Shown here: positions 7,867 to 16,281 of the stretch, in pieces | Layout of the letters: each line of letters starts with the position of its first letter | How positions within the stretch are numbered: the stretch's first letter is position 1 | Position numbers and translations under genes: made by a program | Assembly: GCA_963789015.1 (NCBI GenBank) | Contig: CAWBIU010000002.1 | Location: 62,001 to 126,000 of the forward strand | Direction of reading: 5' to 3' | Source: JAOPZW01 sp963789015 | Lineage (GTDB): Bacteria; Actinomycetota; Thermoleophilia; Solirubrobacterales; Solirubrobacteraceae | Length of the DNA: 64,000 nucleotides | Notes under the pieces: generated by a model | Told to the model about the DNA's origin: nothing | Seen by the model: the letters and a program-made list of their open reading frames with translations, nothing else | Databases searched by the model: none

Positions 7867-9074
7867 CCTCGCCGCGACAGGACCGAGTCGAGCGGCGCTC
7901 GTATCGCGAGGCCGGCGGCGACGCCGATCCGCGCCTGCCGGTGAGCTCCGCCGTCCGGGCGGGCGACCTCGTGGTGGTCGCCGGCCAGGCCGCCTCCGGC
8001 GCCGGCGCGCTGGCCGCCGGAGACGTCGAGCAGCAGGCGCGGCGGTCGTTCGAGCGGCTCGGCGACCTGCTCGAGCAGGCCGGCGCCACGCCGGACGATG
8101 TGGTCGACGTCGTGTCGTTCCATCGCGATGCGCGGGACATCGACGTGGTGCTCGACGTGGCCCGGGACTTCTTCCCGAGCGAGGGGCCGGCGTGGACGCC
8201 GGTGGGCTTCCTGGGAACGGCCGACCCACGGCTGGAGGTGAGCGTGCGGGCGATCGCGCACGTGGGCGAGGGCGCGAAGCGCTGCGTCACTCCCGACTCG
8301 ATGGCCTGGATGGCCGATCTGCCGATGTCGGGGGGATGCCTCAAGGGCGGGCTTCTGTTCGTCTCGGGGCAGACCGCCGCCGCGGCGGACGGCTCGATCG
8401 CGGCGCCCTCTGACCACGTCGACCAGGCCCGCCAGGCCTACGCGCGCCTGCTCGAGGTCGTCGAGCTCGCGGGCGGCACGGTGGACGACATCCTCGACTT
8501 CGCCTCCTTCCATCACGACATCCGGGGAGCGCACGGAACCTTCGACGAGGTCTACGTGCCCGACGTCCTGGGCAGCGCCGCGCTCGAGGACGCGCCGACG
8601 ACGAGCCACATCGGAAGCCCGGCCCTGTACCGGCCCGGTGTCCTGGGCTCGTATCGGTGCCTGGCCGACGTCGGTCCCGGGCGCCGCGTCGGCTGCCTGC
8701 CGGACAGCATCTGGTGGAAGGGCGTGCTGCCCATCTCCGGAGCGACGATGAAGGAGGGCGGTCACCTGATCGCCGTGGCCGGCCACGTCGCATCCGACCC
8801 CGACGCGAGGATCGTCGCGCCGGGCGACGTCGCCGGCCAGGTGCGCTACGTGTTCGAGTCCATGCGCGACAGCCTCGCCGGGCTCGGCGCGTCGCTCGAC
8901 GACGTCGTCGAGGTGACCTCGTTCTACAAGGAGCCTCGCGCCTGGCCGACGATCCTGGAGGTCGGCAGGGAGTACTTCCCGGCCGAGCACGGTCCGGCAT
9001 GGACGCTTGCGGCCGTCCCCGGGCTCTGGGAAGAGGGCTTCCTCGCCGAGATCTCCGCGCTGGCGGTCCTGTGA
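7863..9074 (+). CDS. Three-domain Rid (YjgF/YER057c/UK114) fusion protein
   Basis: This 403-residue protein contains three consecutive Rid-like domains at about 24-135, 152-275 and 288-403. Each opens with the same block: LPVSSAVRAGDLVVVAGQ, LPMSGGCLKGGLLFVSGQ and LPISGATMKEGGHLIAVAGH. Each continues with a helix and DDVVDVVSF, DDILDFASF or DDVVEVTSF. Domains 1 and 3 end with GPAWTPVG and GPAWTLAA. The catalytic Arg position is Gly in both (G118, G387), and domain 2 has lost the usual C-terminal strand pattern. Rid proteins are normally single-domain homotrimers of about 130 residues, so three domains in one chain may fold as a pseudo-trimer. Coupled by overlap to the ATPase upstream and the dehydrogenase downstream. 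Function unknown. Confidence 0.85.
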   Translation: MTSPRQDRVERRSYREAGGDADPRLPVSSAVRAGDLVVVAGQAASGAGALAAGDVEQQARRSFERLGDLLEQAGATPDDVVDVVSFHRDARDIDVVLDVARDFFPSEGPAWTPVGFLGTADPRLEVSVRAIAHVGEGAKRCVTPDSMAWMADLPMSGGCLKGGLLFVSGQTAAAADGSIAAPSDHVDQARQAYARLLEVVELAGGTVDDILDFASFHHDIRGAHGTFDEVYVPDVLGSAALEDAPTTSHIGSPALYRPGVLGSYRCLADVGPGRRVGCLPDSIWWKGVLPISGATMKEGGHLIAVAGHVASDPDARIVAPGDVAGQVRYVFESMRDSLAGLGASLDDVVEVTSFYKEPRAWPTILEVGREYFPAEHGPAWTLAAVPGLWEEGFLAEISALAVL

Positions 9075-9832
9075 GCGCCTCGTGGATGCCCGACCTGCGA
9101 GGCCGCACGGTGATCGTCACCGGTGCGAGCTCGGGGATCGGAGTCGCGACGGCGCAGGCGCTGGGGGCGGCCGGTGCGAAGGTCGTGCTCGTCGGCCGCG
9201 ACGAGGAGCGCCTCGCGCGCTGTGCCGAGACCCTCGGCGACGCCGGGGGCGCCTGTCACAGCGTGAGCATCGACATCACCGACGACGATGCGGCCGACCG
9301 GATCGTCGCTGAGGCGCTGCAGCGCTTCGGCTCCATCGACGGCCTGGTCCACAACGCCGGGATCTTCGAGCACCGGCCGTTCCTCGAGACGCCCGTCGAG
9401 ATACTCGACGAGCAGTACCGCACCAACCTGCGGGCGCCCTACGTGCTCACGCGCGCGGCCGTGGAGCACATGTCGCGCGGCTCGACGATCGTCTTCGTGA
9501 CCTCCAACGCGACCCACGGTCACTTCGACCAGATGGCCGCGTACGCGGCGTCGAAGGGAGGCGAGGAGTCGCTGGCCCGGGCGCTGGCCCTCGAGCTCGC
9601 GCCGCTGGGGATCCGCGTCAACGCGGTGGCTCCCGGGCTCGTGCGCAGCCCGATGACGTGGCGGATCGATGACAATCCGCAGCTCGAGGCCGATCTGGTG
9701 GCGCTGACGCCGCTCGGACGCCTGGGCCAGCCCGCCGACATCGCGTCGGCCGTGGTCTTCCTGTCCTCGTCCGCCTCGTCCTACGCGCTCGGCGCGGTCC
9801 TCACCGTCGACGGCGGGTGGACCATCCACTGA
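9071..9832 (+). CDS. Short-chain dehydrogenase/reductase (SDR)
   Basis: This 253-residue classical SDR has a GTG start overlapping the triple-Rid stop (GTGA). The NAD(P)-binding motif TGASSGIG is at 17-24, the NAG structural motif at 95-97, and the catalytic Ser145, Tyr158 and Lys162 (YAASK) are present. The C-terminal VDGGWTIH is typical. No acidic residue that would fix NAD over NADP could be assigned with confidence. As the last gene of the plus-strand run it probably oxidises or reduces an alcohol/ketone intermediate of the imported compound. Its stop abuts the stop of the convergent SDR gene with no gap. Confidence 0.92.
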   Translation: MSASWMPDLRGRTVIVTGASSGIGVATAQALGAAGAKVVLVGRDEERLARCAETLGDAGGACHSVSIDITDDDAADRIVAEALQRFGSIDGLVHNAGIFEHRPFLETPVEILDEQYRTNLRAPYVLTRAAVEHMSRGSTIVFVTSNATHGHFDQMAAYAASKGGEESLARALALELAPLGIRVNAVAPGLVRSPMTWRIDDNPQLEADLVALTPLGRLGQPADIASAVVFLSSSASSYALGAVLTVDGGWTIH

Positions 9833-10586
9833 TCACATGATGGTGAAGCCGCAATCGACCATCAGCAGATGGCCGTGGATCATGTCGGAGTCCGCGCCGG
9901 CCAGGAAGACGGCGGCCCGGCCGATGTCCTCCGGCTCGGGAAGGCGCCCGGCGGGGACCTTGGGCATGAACACCGCCGCGAACGCGGGGTCGTCGAGCAG
10001 CGGGCGCATCATGTCCGTCCTGACCGCGGTCGGCCCGATGGCGTTCACGTTGACGCCCGCCGACGACCACTCGATCGCCAGCGTCTTCGTCAGCTGCAGA
10101 ACCGCGCCCTTCGTGGCGCAGTACACGGAGAAGTTCGGCGCGCCGACGAGGCTGAACGTCGAGCCGAGATTGATGATCTTGCCGTGGCCGCGTTCCAGCA
10201 TGCGCCGCCCGGCCGCCTGGCAGCAGAAGAACACCGCCTTGACGTTGGTGTCGACGACGTCGTCGTAGACCTCCTCGGTGACCTCGGTGGCGGGCATGTC
10301 GCCCTGGAGCCCCGCGCTGTTGACGAGGATCTCGACCTCGCCGAACTCCGACTCGACCTCGTCGAAGAGCGCGGTGATGGCCTTCACGTCGCGCAGGTCG
10401 GCGACGAGGCCCAGTCCGCGCCGGCCCCGCTGCTCGACGGCGGCGACGGTGTCGTCGAGCGCTTCGCGCCCCCGCCCGACGACGACGACGTCCGCGCCCT
10501 CGTCGGCGAAGGCTTCGGCGATCGGCGCGGCCGAGACCGCGCCCTCCGCCCGTGATCACCGCGGTACGACCCTCGAGTTGTCCCAT
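9833..10586 (-). pseudogene. SDR family dehydrogenase with a single-base frameshift
   Basis: The start region (ATG at 10586, MGQLEGRTAVITGGGRGLGR) encodes a normal SDR nucleotide-binding motif, but the frame then breaks and the rest (from about IAEAFADEGADVVVVGR) reads in another frame to the stop at 9833. Dropping one G near 10524-10525 restores a continuous 250-residue SDR with SYCATK-type active site (Tyr and Lys in VYCATKGAV) and VDCGFTIM at the end. All other residues are well conserved, so this is either a very recent mutation or a sequence error. It is convergent with the SDR at 9071 and co-oriented with the amidohydrolase upstream. Confidence 0.8.
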
Positions 10587-10614
10587 CTGCCCCCTGCCGG
10601 CAACGGCCGGTCGG

Positions 10615-12438
10615 TCAACCCACCACGACGTCGAGTCGCGTCGGTGGGTCGACATTGACGAGGCCCTCTTCCGAGAGCTTGATCTCACCGATCTCGCCGC
10701 ATGCGAAGCAGAACTCCAGCTGCGAGAACGGGCTCGCGAGTGTGCAGCCGAGCTCGCGGATGGCCCTGAACGCCGCGTCGAACCTGAGCATGACCTCGTC
10801 GAGCGGCGCGTCGGCCAGGAGGCCGAGGATCGGCAACTCGACGAGCGCAACGACCTCGCCGTCGGCCACGACGATCTTGCCGCCGCCCACCTCGGCGAGG
10901 CGGTTTGCGGCGATCGCCATGTCGGCCGGATTCGTGCCGACGATCGCGATGTTCTCGCACACCGCGTTGACGGTCGTGGCGATCGCCCCCGAGCGCAGCC
11001 CGAAGCCCTGCACGAAGCCGAGGCCGACGCCGGTGCCCTTGCCGAGGCGGTCGATCATCGCCAGATGGAGGACGTCATCGTCGATCGCCGCCGGCAGGAC
11101 GCCGTCGCGGGCGGTGAGGCGGTGGCGCCGCTCCTGGGAGATCAGGCTTCCCTCGGTCACTCCGATGACCCGCACCTCGGCCGTCTCGACGTCGGGCCCG
11201 ACGCCGATGACCAGGTCGTCGGCGGTCTGCGCGCGCGGTAGCCGGACGGTGCCTCGGAACGTCGCCGGATAGTCGACGGGAGGGACCGTGGCGCTGAGCG
11301 CACCGTCACGGACCATCACCTCGCCGCCGACGAGGACCCGCTGGATGCTGAAGTCGGCGAGGTCGTCGACGATCAGCATGTCCGCGAAGCGGCCCGGCGC
11401 GACGAGGCCGATGTCCTGCTGGGCGTAGAAGACCTCGGCGACGTTGATGGTGGCCATCTGGATCGCCCGGATGGGCGGCACGCCGTGCCCCACGGCGACG
11501 CGGATGTTCTCGTCGATGCCGCCCTCGTTGACGAGCTTCTCGGGCGAGGCCACGTCGACGGAGAAGGCGAGCGCCCGCGGGTCGACCCCGCGCTCGGTGT
11601 ACGCGCGCACGAGTTGGGGAACGTCGGTGCAGCCCGAGCCCTGACGCATGAGCAGCTTCATGCCGGCCCGTGCCTTCTGGAGCGCGTCGTCGACGTCGAC
11701 CGTCTCATGATCGGTGTAGCAGCCCATCGCGACGTACGCCTGCGTCTGGCGGGTGTTGATGCCGGAGGCGTGGCCCGTCACGACCTTCCGGCGCTCCAGG
11801 GTGGCCTCGAAGAGCTCGAGGAACTCCGGCCAGGCGTCCACGATCGGCAGGAACGGAGGCTCTTCGACGCCGTAGCAGCCGGGCCAGTCGAGCATCTCGA
11901 ACATGGCGTCGGCGTCGACGCCGGGCGTGGGGGAGAGCCCGAGCTCGCGGTTCTGCAGGTATGCGAGCGTCGGTACGAGGAAGAGCACGCGCAGCGGCAT
12001 CCGCTCGAAGGCGTCCTTGAACCAGCGGATCGCGTCGATGCCACCGACGATTCCCTGTCCATAAAACCCGTCGGCAGTCGCTGTCACACCATGCCTGAGC
12101 ATCGCCTCGACGAATTCAGGTACACCGAGATAACTGTGATACATGTGCAGGTGGCCGTCGACGAGGCCCGGCGTGATGAACTGGCCGTCGGCGTCGATGA
12201 ACGTCGTCGCCTCGCCGATCGTGTAGTCGACGTCTCCCACTGCGGCGATGCGGTCGCCGCCGATGGCCACGTCGGCGGGATGGATCTCCGCGGTCGCGAC
12301 GTTGACGAGCCGGCCTCCGCGGACGACCACGTCGGCCGGCTTGCGGCCCATCGCGATCTCCACGAGGCCTCGCCGAGCCGTCCCCTGGTGCCCCGCCCGG
12401 CGGCCGGTGCTCGGGCGGGAATCCTCGATCTGGGCCAT
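10615..12438 (-). CDS. Adenine-deaminase-like amidohydrolase (first copy)
   Basis: This 607-residue protein is of the AdeC family: an amidohydrolase (beta-alpha)8 domain with metal motif HLH at 96-98, a conserved GHASGINTRQTQAY ... CYTDHE region, and the family C-terminal domain (about 420-600). True adenine deaminases have a His-Asp-Ser-His motif in the C-terminal domain, replaced here by TTVNAVCENI, so the substrate is probably not adenine. Start chosen at MAQIEDSR; the longer frame to 12690 runs into the divergent promoter region. Enzymes of this fold deaminate or hydrolyse cyclic amidines and amides. The gene is divergent from the deacetylase-like gene at 12599 and has a paralogue at 14512. 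Confidence 0.85.
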   Translation of the reverse strand: MAQIEDSRPSTGRRAGHQGTARRGLVEIAMGRKPADVVVRGGRLVNVATAEIHPADVAIGGDRIAAVGDVDYTIGEATTFIDADGQFITPGLVDGHLHMYHSYLGVPEFVEAMLRHGVTATADGFYGQGIVGGIDAIRWFKDAFERMPLRVLFLVPTLAYLQNRELGLSPTPGVDADAMFEMLDWPGCYGVEEPPFLPIVDAWPEFLELFEATLERRKVVTGHASGINTRQTQAYVAMGCYTDHETVDVDDALQKARAGMKLLMRQGSGCTDVPQLVRAYTERGVDPRALAFSVDVASPEKLVNEGGIDENIRVAVGHGVPPIRAIQMATINVAEVFYAQQDIGLVAPGRFADMLIVDDLADFSIQRVLVGGEVMVRDGALSATVPPVDYPATFRGTVRLPRAQTADDLVIGVGPDVETAEVRVIGVTEGSLISQERRHRLTARDGVLPAAIDDDVLHLAMIDRLGKGTGVGLGFVQGFGLRSGAIATTVNAVCENIAIVGTNPADMAIAANRLAEVGGGKIVVADGEVVALVELPILGLLADAPLDEVMLRFDAAFRAIRELGCTLASPFSQLEFCFACGEIGEIKLSEEGLVNVDPPTRLDVVVG

Positions 12439-12598
12439 GACCGGCGGCAGCGTACTTCGGCCCGCCGACCGCCGCAAGCGACGCCGCGGCCGGGCGCCGG
12501 CGACCCTCGCGACCGCCTCCCGACGATTCCGCCCGAGCGGCATGTACCCCTGGTACGGTAGGCGCGTCCTAGGGGCTCGCGCGAGGAGGGACGGTCGC
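12439..12598. promoter_or_regulatory. Divergent intergenic region, probable back-to-back promoters
   Basis: 160 bp separate the divergent amidohydrolase (minus) and deacetylase-like (plus) genes, so both promoters must lie here or in the 5' ends of the genes. The plus-strand gene has a strong ribosome-binding site (GAGGAGGG, 12581-12588). I could not assign convincing -35/-10 boxes. Confidence 0.4.
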
Positions 12599-13519
12599 AT
12601 GACCGAGGGATCGCATTCCGTTTGCCTGACCTTCGACTTCGACGGGATGTCCGCCTGGATCGGGTCGTGGCAGTCCAACAACCCGAGCATGATCTCGCGC
12701 GGCGAGTTCGGGACGATCGGCCTCGACCGCGTGCTGGGACTGCTGACGAAGCACGACGCGCGCGCGACCTTCTTCGTCCCGGGGCATACGGCGTGGGCCT
12801 GGCCCGACCTCGTGAAGCGGATCGTCGACGAGGGTCACGAGATCGGCCACCACGGCTGGGTACACGAGAACCCGGCCACGCTGGACATCGCCGGCGAGCG
12901 CGAGGTCATGGACCGCGGCTTCGAGGCCCTCGAGCACGTGACCGGCGACCGGCCCGTCGGCTATCGCTCCGCCGCCTGGGACTTCAGCCCGAACACGCTC
13001 GATCTGCTGCTCGAATATGAGTTCAGTTACTCGTCGAGCTGCATGGCGAATGACTTCTATCCGTATTACCTGCGCAGCGGTGACAAGTGGTCGACGACCG
13101 AGCCGTACGTGTTCGGGCGCCTCGTCGACCTGGTCGAGCTGCCACCGAGCTGGAATCTCGACGACTTCCCGCCGTTCGAGTTCGTCTGGCGAGCGAACAC
13201 GGGGCTGATGGCGCCGTCGGCGGTGCGCGAGACCTGGCAGGCGGAGTTCGACTACATGGTCGAGAACTGTCCTGGCGGCGTGTACAACCTCACCTGCCAT
13301 CCGCAGTTCATCGGGCGGGCGTCGCGCATCATGATGCTCGACTCCCTGCTCGACCACATGCGCGCGACCGCCGACGTCCGTTTCAGGCCGCTGCGGGACA
13401 TCGCCGACAGCTTCCGCCGGGACAATCCCATCGACGAATGGGCTGATCGCAACCCGCACCGCACCGGAGCGACCGCGCGGAACGCGTCCGAGGCGACGGC
13501 GAGCGCCCCCCGGCAGTAG
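12599..13519 (+). CDS. Polysaccharide deacetylase family protein (NodB domain; PuuE/PgdA-like)
   Basis: This 306-residue protein has the three NodB motifs: TFDFD (11-15, catalytic base and metal Asp), HHGWVHE (84-90, the two metal His) and RSAAWDFS (123-130). There is no signal peptide, so it acts in the cytoplasm. That points away from cell-wall chitin or peptidoglycan and towards the soluble relatives such as the allantoinase PuuE or H. pylori PgdA-like proteins that act on small cyclic amides. ATG start after GAGGAGGG. The following Rid gene begins directly after its stop, with no gap. The neighbourhood of two adenine-deaminase-like enzymes favours an amide or hydantoin-type ring as substrate; this is inference. 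Confidence 0.85.
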   Translation: MTEGSHSVCLTFDFDGMSAWIGSWQSNNPSMISRGEFGTIGLDRVLGLLTKHDARATFFVPGHTAWAWPDLVKRIVDEGHEIGHHGWVHENPATLDIAGEREVMDRGFEALEHVTGDRPVGYRSAAWDFSPNTLDLLLEYEFSYSSSCMANDFYPYYLRSGDKWSTTEPYVFGRLVDLVELPPSWNLDDFPPFEFVWRANTGLMAPSAVRETWQAEFDYMVENCPGGVYNLTCHPQFIGRASRIMMLDSLLDHMRATADVRFRPLRDIADSFRRDNPIDEWADRNPHRTGATARNASEATASAPRQ

Positions 13520-14011
13520 ATGGCCGCCGCGCGCGAGCGGGATCCGTCGAGCAGCCCCGAGGCGCGTCTGGCGCAGCTGGGTCTTGAGCTCCCGCCGATC
13601 TCTCCCGCGGTCGGCAACTACGTCGGCGCGGTGCAGGTCGGGGAGATCCTGTTCGTGTCGGGGCATGGTCCGGTGCGCGACGGGGAGTACATCTTCCGCG
13701 GCAAGCTCGGCGACGACATGGACGTGGCCGAGGGCCGTCGCGCCGCCGAGCTGGTCATGCTCAACATGCTCGCCTCGGTCAAGGCTCACCTCGGCGAGCT
13801 CGACCGCGTCAAGCGCGTCGTCAAGCTGCTCTGCCTCGTCAACTCGGCTCCGGACTTCGGGCAGCAGCCGGCCGTCGCCGACGGCGCTTCGGATCTGCTC
13901 GTCGAGATCTTCGGAGCCGACCGCGGCTCACATGGTCGCTCGGCGGTCGGGATGGCGGCGCTGCCGTTCGGCATCGCCGTCGAGATCGAGGGCATCTTCC
14001 ACGTCGAGTAG
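13520..14011 (+). CDS. RidA family protein (YjgF-like, Arg to Ala)
   Basis: This 163-residue protein belongs to the longer Rid branch recognised by FRGKLGDDMDVAEGRRAAEL, LGELDRVKRVVKLLCLVNSA and PDFGQQPAVADGASDLL. The C-terminal block HGRSAVGMAALP aligns without gaps to ARSCVEVARLP of E. coli RidA, putting Ala where the carboxylate-binding Arg should be. It therefore should not deaminate 2-aminoacrylate in the classical way. Proteins of this branch are widespread but uncharacterised. The ATG directly follows the TAG of the deacetylase-like gene, suggesting coupled translation. Confidence 0.88.
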   Translation: MAAARERDPSSSPEARLAQLGLELPPISPAVGNYVGAVQVGEILFVSGHGPVRDGEYIFRGKLGDDMDVAEGRRAAELVMLNMLASVKAHLGELDRVKRVVKLLCLVNSAPDFGQQPAVADGASDLLVEIFGADRGSHGRSAVGMAALPFGIAVEIEGIFHVE

Positions 14012-14071
14012 CCCCGGAGAGCGGATGACGCCCGGCCGGTGAGATCGCCAACTGGCACAGGAGGAGACGCC

Positions 14072-14515
14072 GTGACGCAGTCGGACGTGCACGTGAAGGT
14101 CGAGGAGGTCCATCCGCAGCCCGAGCGGGCGAACGAGATGCCCTACGCGCCGGCCATCGAGGTCGTGGGCGCCAGCCAGATCCTGTTTCTCTCGGGCGCG
14201 ACGCCGTCCCCGCTCTACCACCAGCATCCCCATGTCCGCGAGGAGCACGTCCTCCCGGACGACATCGAGGAGCAGACCCGTCGAGCGATGGCCAGCATCA
14301 AGTCGGTCCTCGACGCGAAGGGCCTGACCTGGCGGAACGTCGTGAAGGTGACGAAGTACCTCACGGACATCCGCGAGGCGGATGCGATGCACGCGGTGAT
14401 GAACGAGTACTTCGGCGACCATCGCCCGGCGAGCACGATGATCTGCGTGAACAACCTGAGCTCGCCCGGGGCGCGCATCGAGCTCGACATGATCGCCGTC
14501 GGCGGCGTCTTGTGA
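14072..14515 (+). CDS. RidA family protein (Arg to Asn)
   Basis: This 147-residue Rid protein starts at a GTG preceded by GGAGGAG; a GTG at 14039 is in frame but lacks a ribosome-binding site. Core elements: ILFLSGATPSPLYH, GLTWRNVVKVTKYL and ICVNNLSSPGARIELDMIAV. The substrate Arg position is Asn. It overlaps the next gene by GTGA, tying it to the second adenine-deaminase-like enzyme, and it follows another Rid gene after 60 bp. Two different Rid proteins encoded in tandem suggests they act on different intermediates or form hetero-oligomers. Confidence 0.88.
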   Translation: MTQSDVHVKVEEVHPQPERANEMPYAPAIEVVGASQILFLSGATPSPLYHQHPHVREEHVLPDDIEEQTRRAMASIKSVLDAKGLTWRNVVKVTKYLTDIREADAMHAVMNEYFGDHRPASTMICVNNLSSPGARIELDMIAVGGVL

Positions 14516-16281
14516 TCGCGGCGGAGGCGAGCTCGCGCGAGCGGGCCGCCGAGGTCGCGATGGGCCACGAGGCCGCGGACGTCGTCGTGCGCGGGGGCCG
14601 CGTGATCGACGTCTACAACGGCCGCATCGTGCGAGCCGACGTGGCGATCGCGGGCGATCGCATCGCCACCGTGGGGGACGTGGCGCCATGCGTCGGCGAC
14701 TCCACGCGGTTCATCGACGCGCACGGCTCCTATGTCCTTCCCGGGTTCGTCGAGCCCCACCTGCACATCGGGAGCTCGCAGCTGAGCATCGAGCGCCTCG
14801 CCGAGGTGCTCGTGCCCCGGGGCACGGTCGCCCTCAGCACCTGCTTCTACGAGCCGGCGGTCGTCTCCGGCCCTCGGCCGGTGCACGATCTCCTCGAGCG
14901 TTCCCTCGGCACCGGCCTGGACGTCCTCTTCTCGCCGTTCGGCGCCGCACTGGGGGAGGGTCCCCTGGGGGCCAGCCGAACGACGTTCGAGGATCTGCTG
15001 GAGTTCCTACGTCACGAGCGCTGCGTCGAGTTCCGGGAGTGGAGCTATCCCGGCTCCAAGCGGCCCGGCGCCCGGCAGCTCTGGCTGGAGGCGATGGAGC
15101 ACAAGCGCGTGCTCGGGGGCCATCTCGAGGGCCTCACGGGACCACTGCTCCAGGCGTCCGTCGCACTCGGCGCGTGCAGCGACCACGAGACCGGAACCGC
15201 CGAGGAGGCGTTCGAGAAGACGCGCGCAGGCGTGATCGTGCAGGCGCGCGAAGGCTCCGCCGCACGGGATCTGGCGGAGGTCGTGCGGGCGATCACCGAG
15301 CACGGCGCCGACGCGGCGTGCTTCGCCTTCTCGACCGACGAGCAGGAGCTCCACTCGCTCGTGCGCGACGGCCACATGGACCACAAGCTGCGCCTCGCGG
15401 TCCGGGAAGGCGTCGCGCCGGTCGACGCCGTTCGCATGGCGACCCTCGCCGGGGCGCGGAGCCTCGGCGTCGAGCGCAACTACGGGGCGGTCGCCGCCGG
15501 GCGCATCGCCTCGCTCGTCCTCGTCGACAACCTCGGTGACTTCGGCGTCCGCCGGGTCATCGCCCAGGGGCGGCTCGCCGGTGAGGACGGTCGCTACGTC
15601 TTGGAACGCGACCGCCGCCCGTACCCGCAGGAGTGGCAGACGACCGTCCATCTGGCCCGTCCCGTCAGCGTCGACGACTTCGCGCTCGACGCCTCCGGCC
15701 CACTGCGGGTGATCGGGCTGACCCCGGGCTCACTCATCACCGAGGAGCTGGAGGAGCGCGTCGATCTGGATGGCGGGGCCCTGCGCGACGGCAGCGGGCT
15801 GGCGAAGATCGCGGTGATCGACCGCCACGAGGCGTCGGGCCGGGTCGGGCTCGGCCTGATCCGCGGCCTCGACATCGCCGACGGCGCGTTCGCGACCACG
15901 ATCAATCCCGGCATGGCCAACCTGATGGTCGTCGGCACGGACGACGAGATGATGGCGCTGGCCGCCAACCGCGTCGCCGCGCTCGGCGGCGGCATCGTCA
16001 CCGCGCGCGACGGCGCCGTGCGGGCCGAGGTCGCGCTGCCGCTGTTCGGGATGCTCTCCGACGAGCCGCTCGAGCAGACGGCCCGGTCGTGCCTCGAGGT
16101 GGCGAATTCTCTGCGCGAGGACCTCGGATGCCCGCACGACGGTGTCGTGAGCTGCGCCGGCTTCGCGACGCTCCCGTCGACGATCCCGAGCCTCAAGGTC
16201 TGCGAGCACGGCCTCGTGCGGGCGCATCGGATGGCGCCGGGCGAGCTCGTCCCGATCGCCGCGGGGATGCAGACCGCCTAG
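14512..16281 (+). CDS. Adenine-deaminase-like amidohydrolase (second copy)
   Basis: This 589-residue paralogue of the protein at 10615-12438 has a GTG start overlapping the upstream Rid stop. Metal motif HLH is at 83-85; HLEGLTGPLLQASVALGACSDHE carries the second conserved stretch, given here only in part as GACSDHE. The C-terminal family domain is present, but the His-Asp-Ser-His motif of adenine deaminase is replaced by TTINPGMANL, as in the first copy, where the segment also differs. The two copies are clearly divergent and so probably act on different but related substrates. Operon: deacetylase-like, Rid, Rid, this gene. Confidence 0.85.
   Translation: MIAAEASSRERAAEVAMGHEAADVVVRGGRVIDVYNGRIVRADVAIAGDRIATVGDVAPCVGDSTRFIDAHGSYVLPGFVEPHLHIGSSQLSIERLAEVLVPRGTVALSTCFYEPAVVSGPRPVHDLLERSLGTGLDVLFSPFGAALGEGPLGASRTTFEDLLEFLRHERCVEFREWSYPGSKRPGARQLWLEAMEHKRVLGGHLEGLTGPLLQASVALGACSDHETGTAEEAFEKTRAGVIVQAREGSAARDLAEVVRAITEHGADAACFAFSTDEQELHSLVRDGHMDHKLRLAVREGVAPVDAVRMATLAGARSLGVERNYGAVAAGRIASLVLVDNLGDFGVRRVIAQGRLAGEDGRYVLERDRRPYPQEWQTTVHLARPVSVDDFALDASGPLRVIGLTPGSLITEELEERVDLDGGALRDGSGLAKIAVIDRHEASGRVGLGLIRGLDIADGAFATTINPGMANLMVVGTDDEMMALAANRVAALGGGIVTARDGAVRAEVALPLFGMLSDEPLEQTARSCLEVANSLREDLGCPHDGVVSCAGFATLPSTIPSLKVCEHGLVRAHRMAPGELVPIAAGMQTA

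Noticed and set aside
5125..8229. 1034-residue minus-strand open frame
   Set aside because: It lies antisense to the lipoprotein and ATPase genes, is Arg/His/Asp-rich with no domain, and reflects GC-rich codon bias on the opposite strand.
10615..12438. Bona fide adenine deaminase
   Set aside because: The family C-terminal His-Asp-Ser-His motif is missing in both paralogues, so the specific name was not used.
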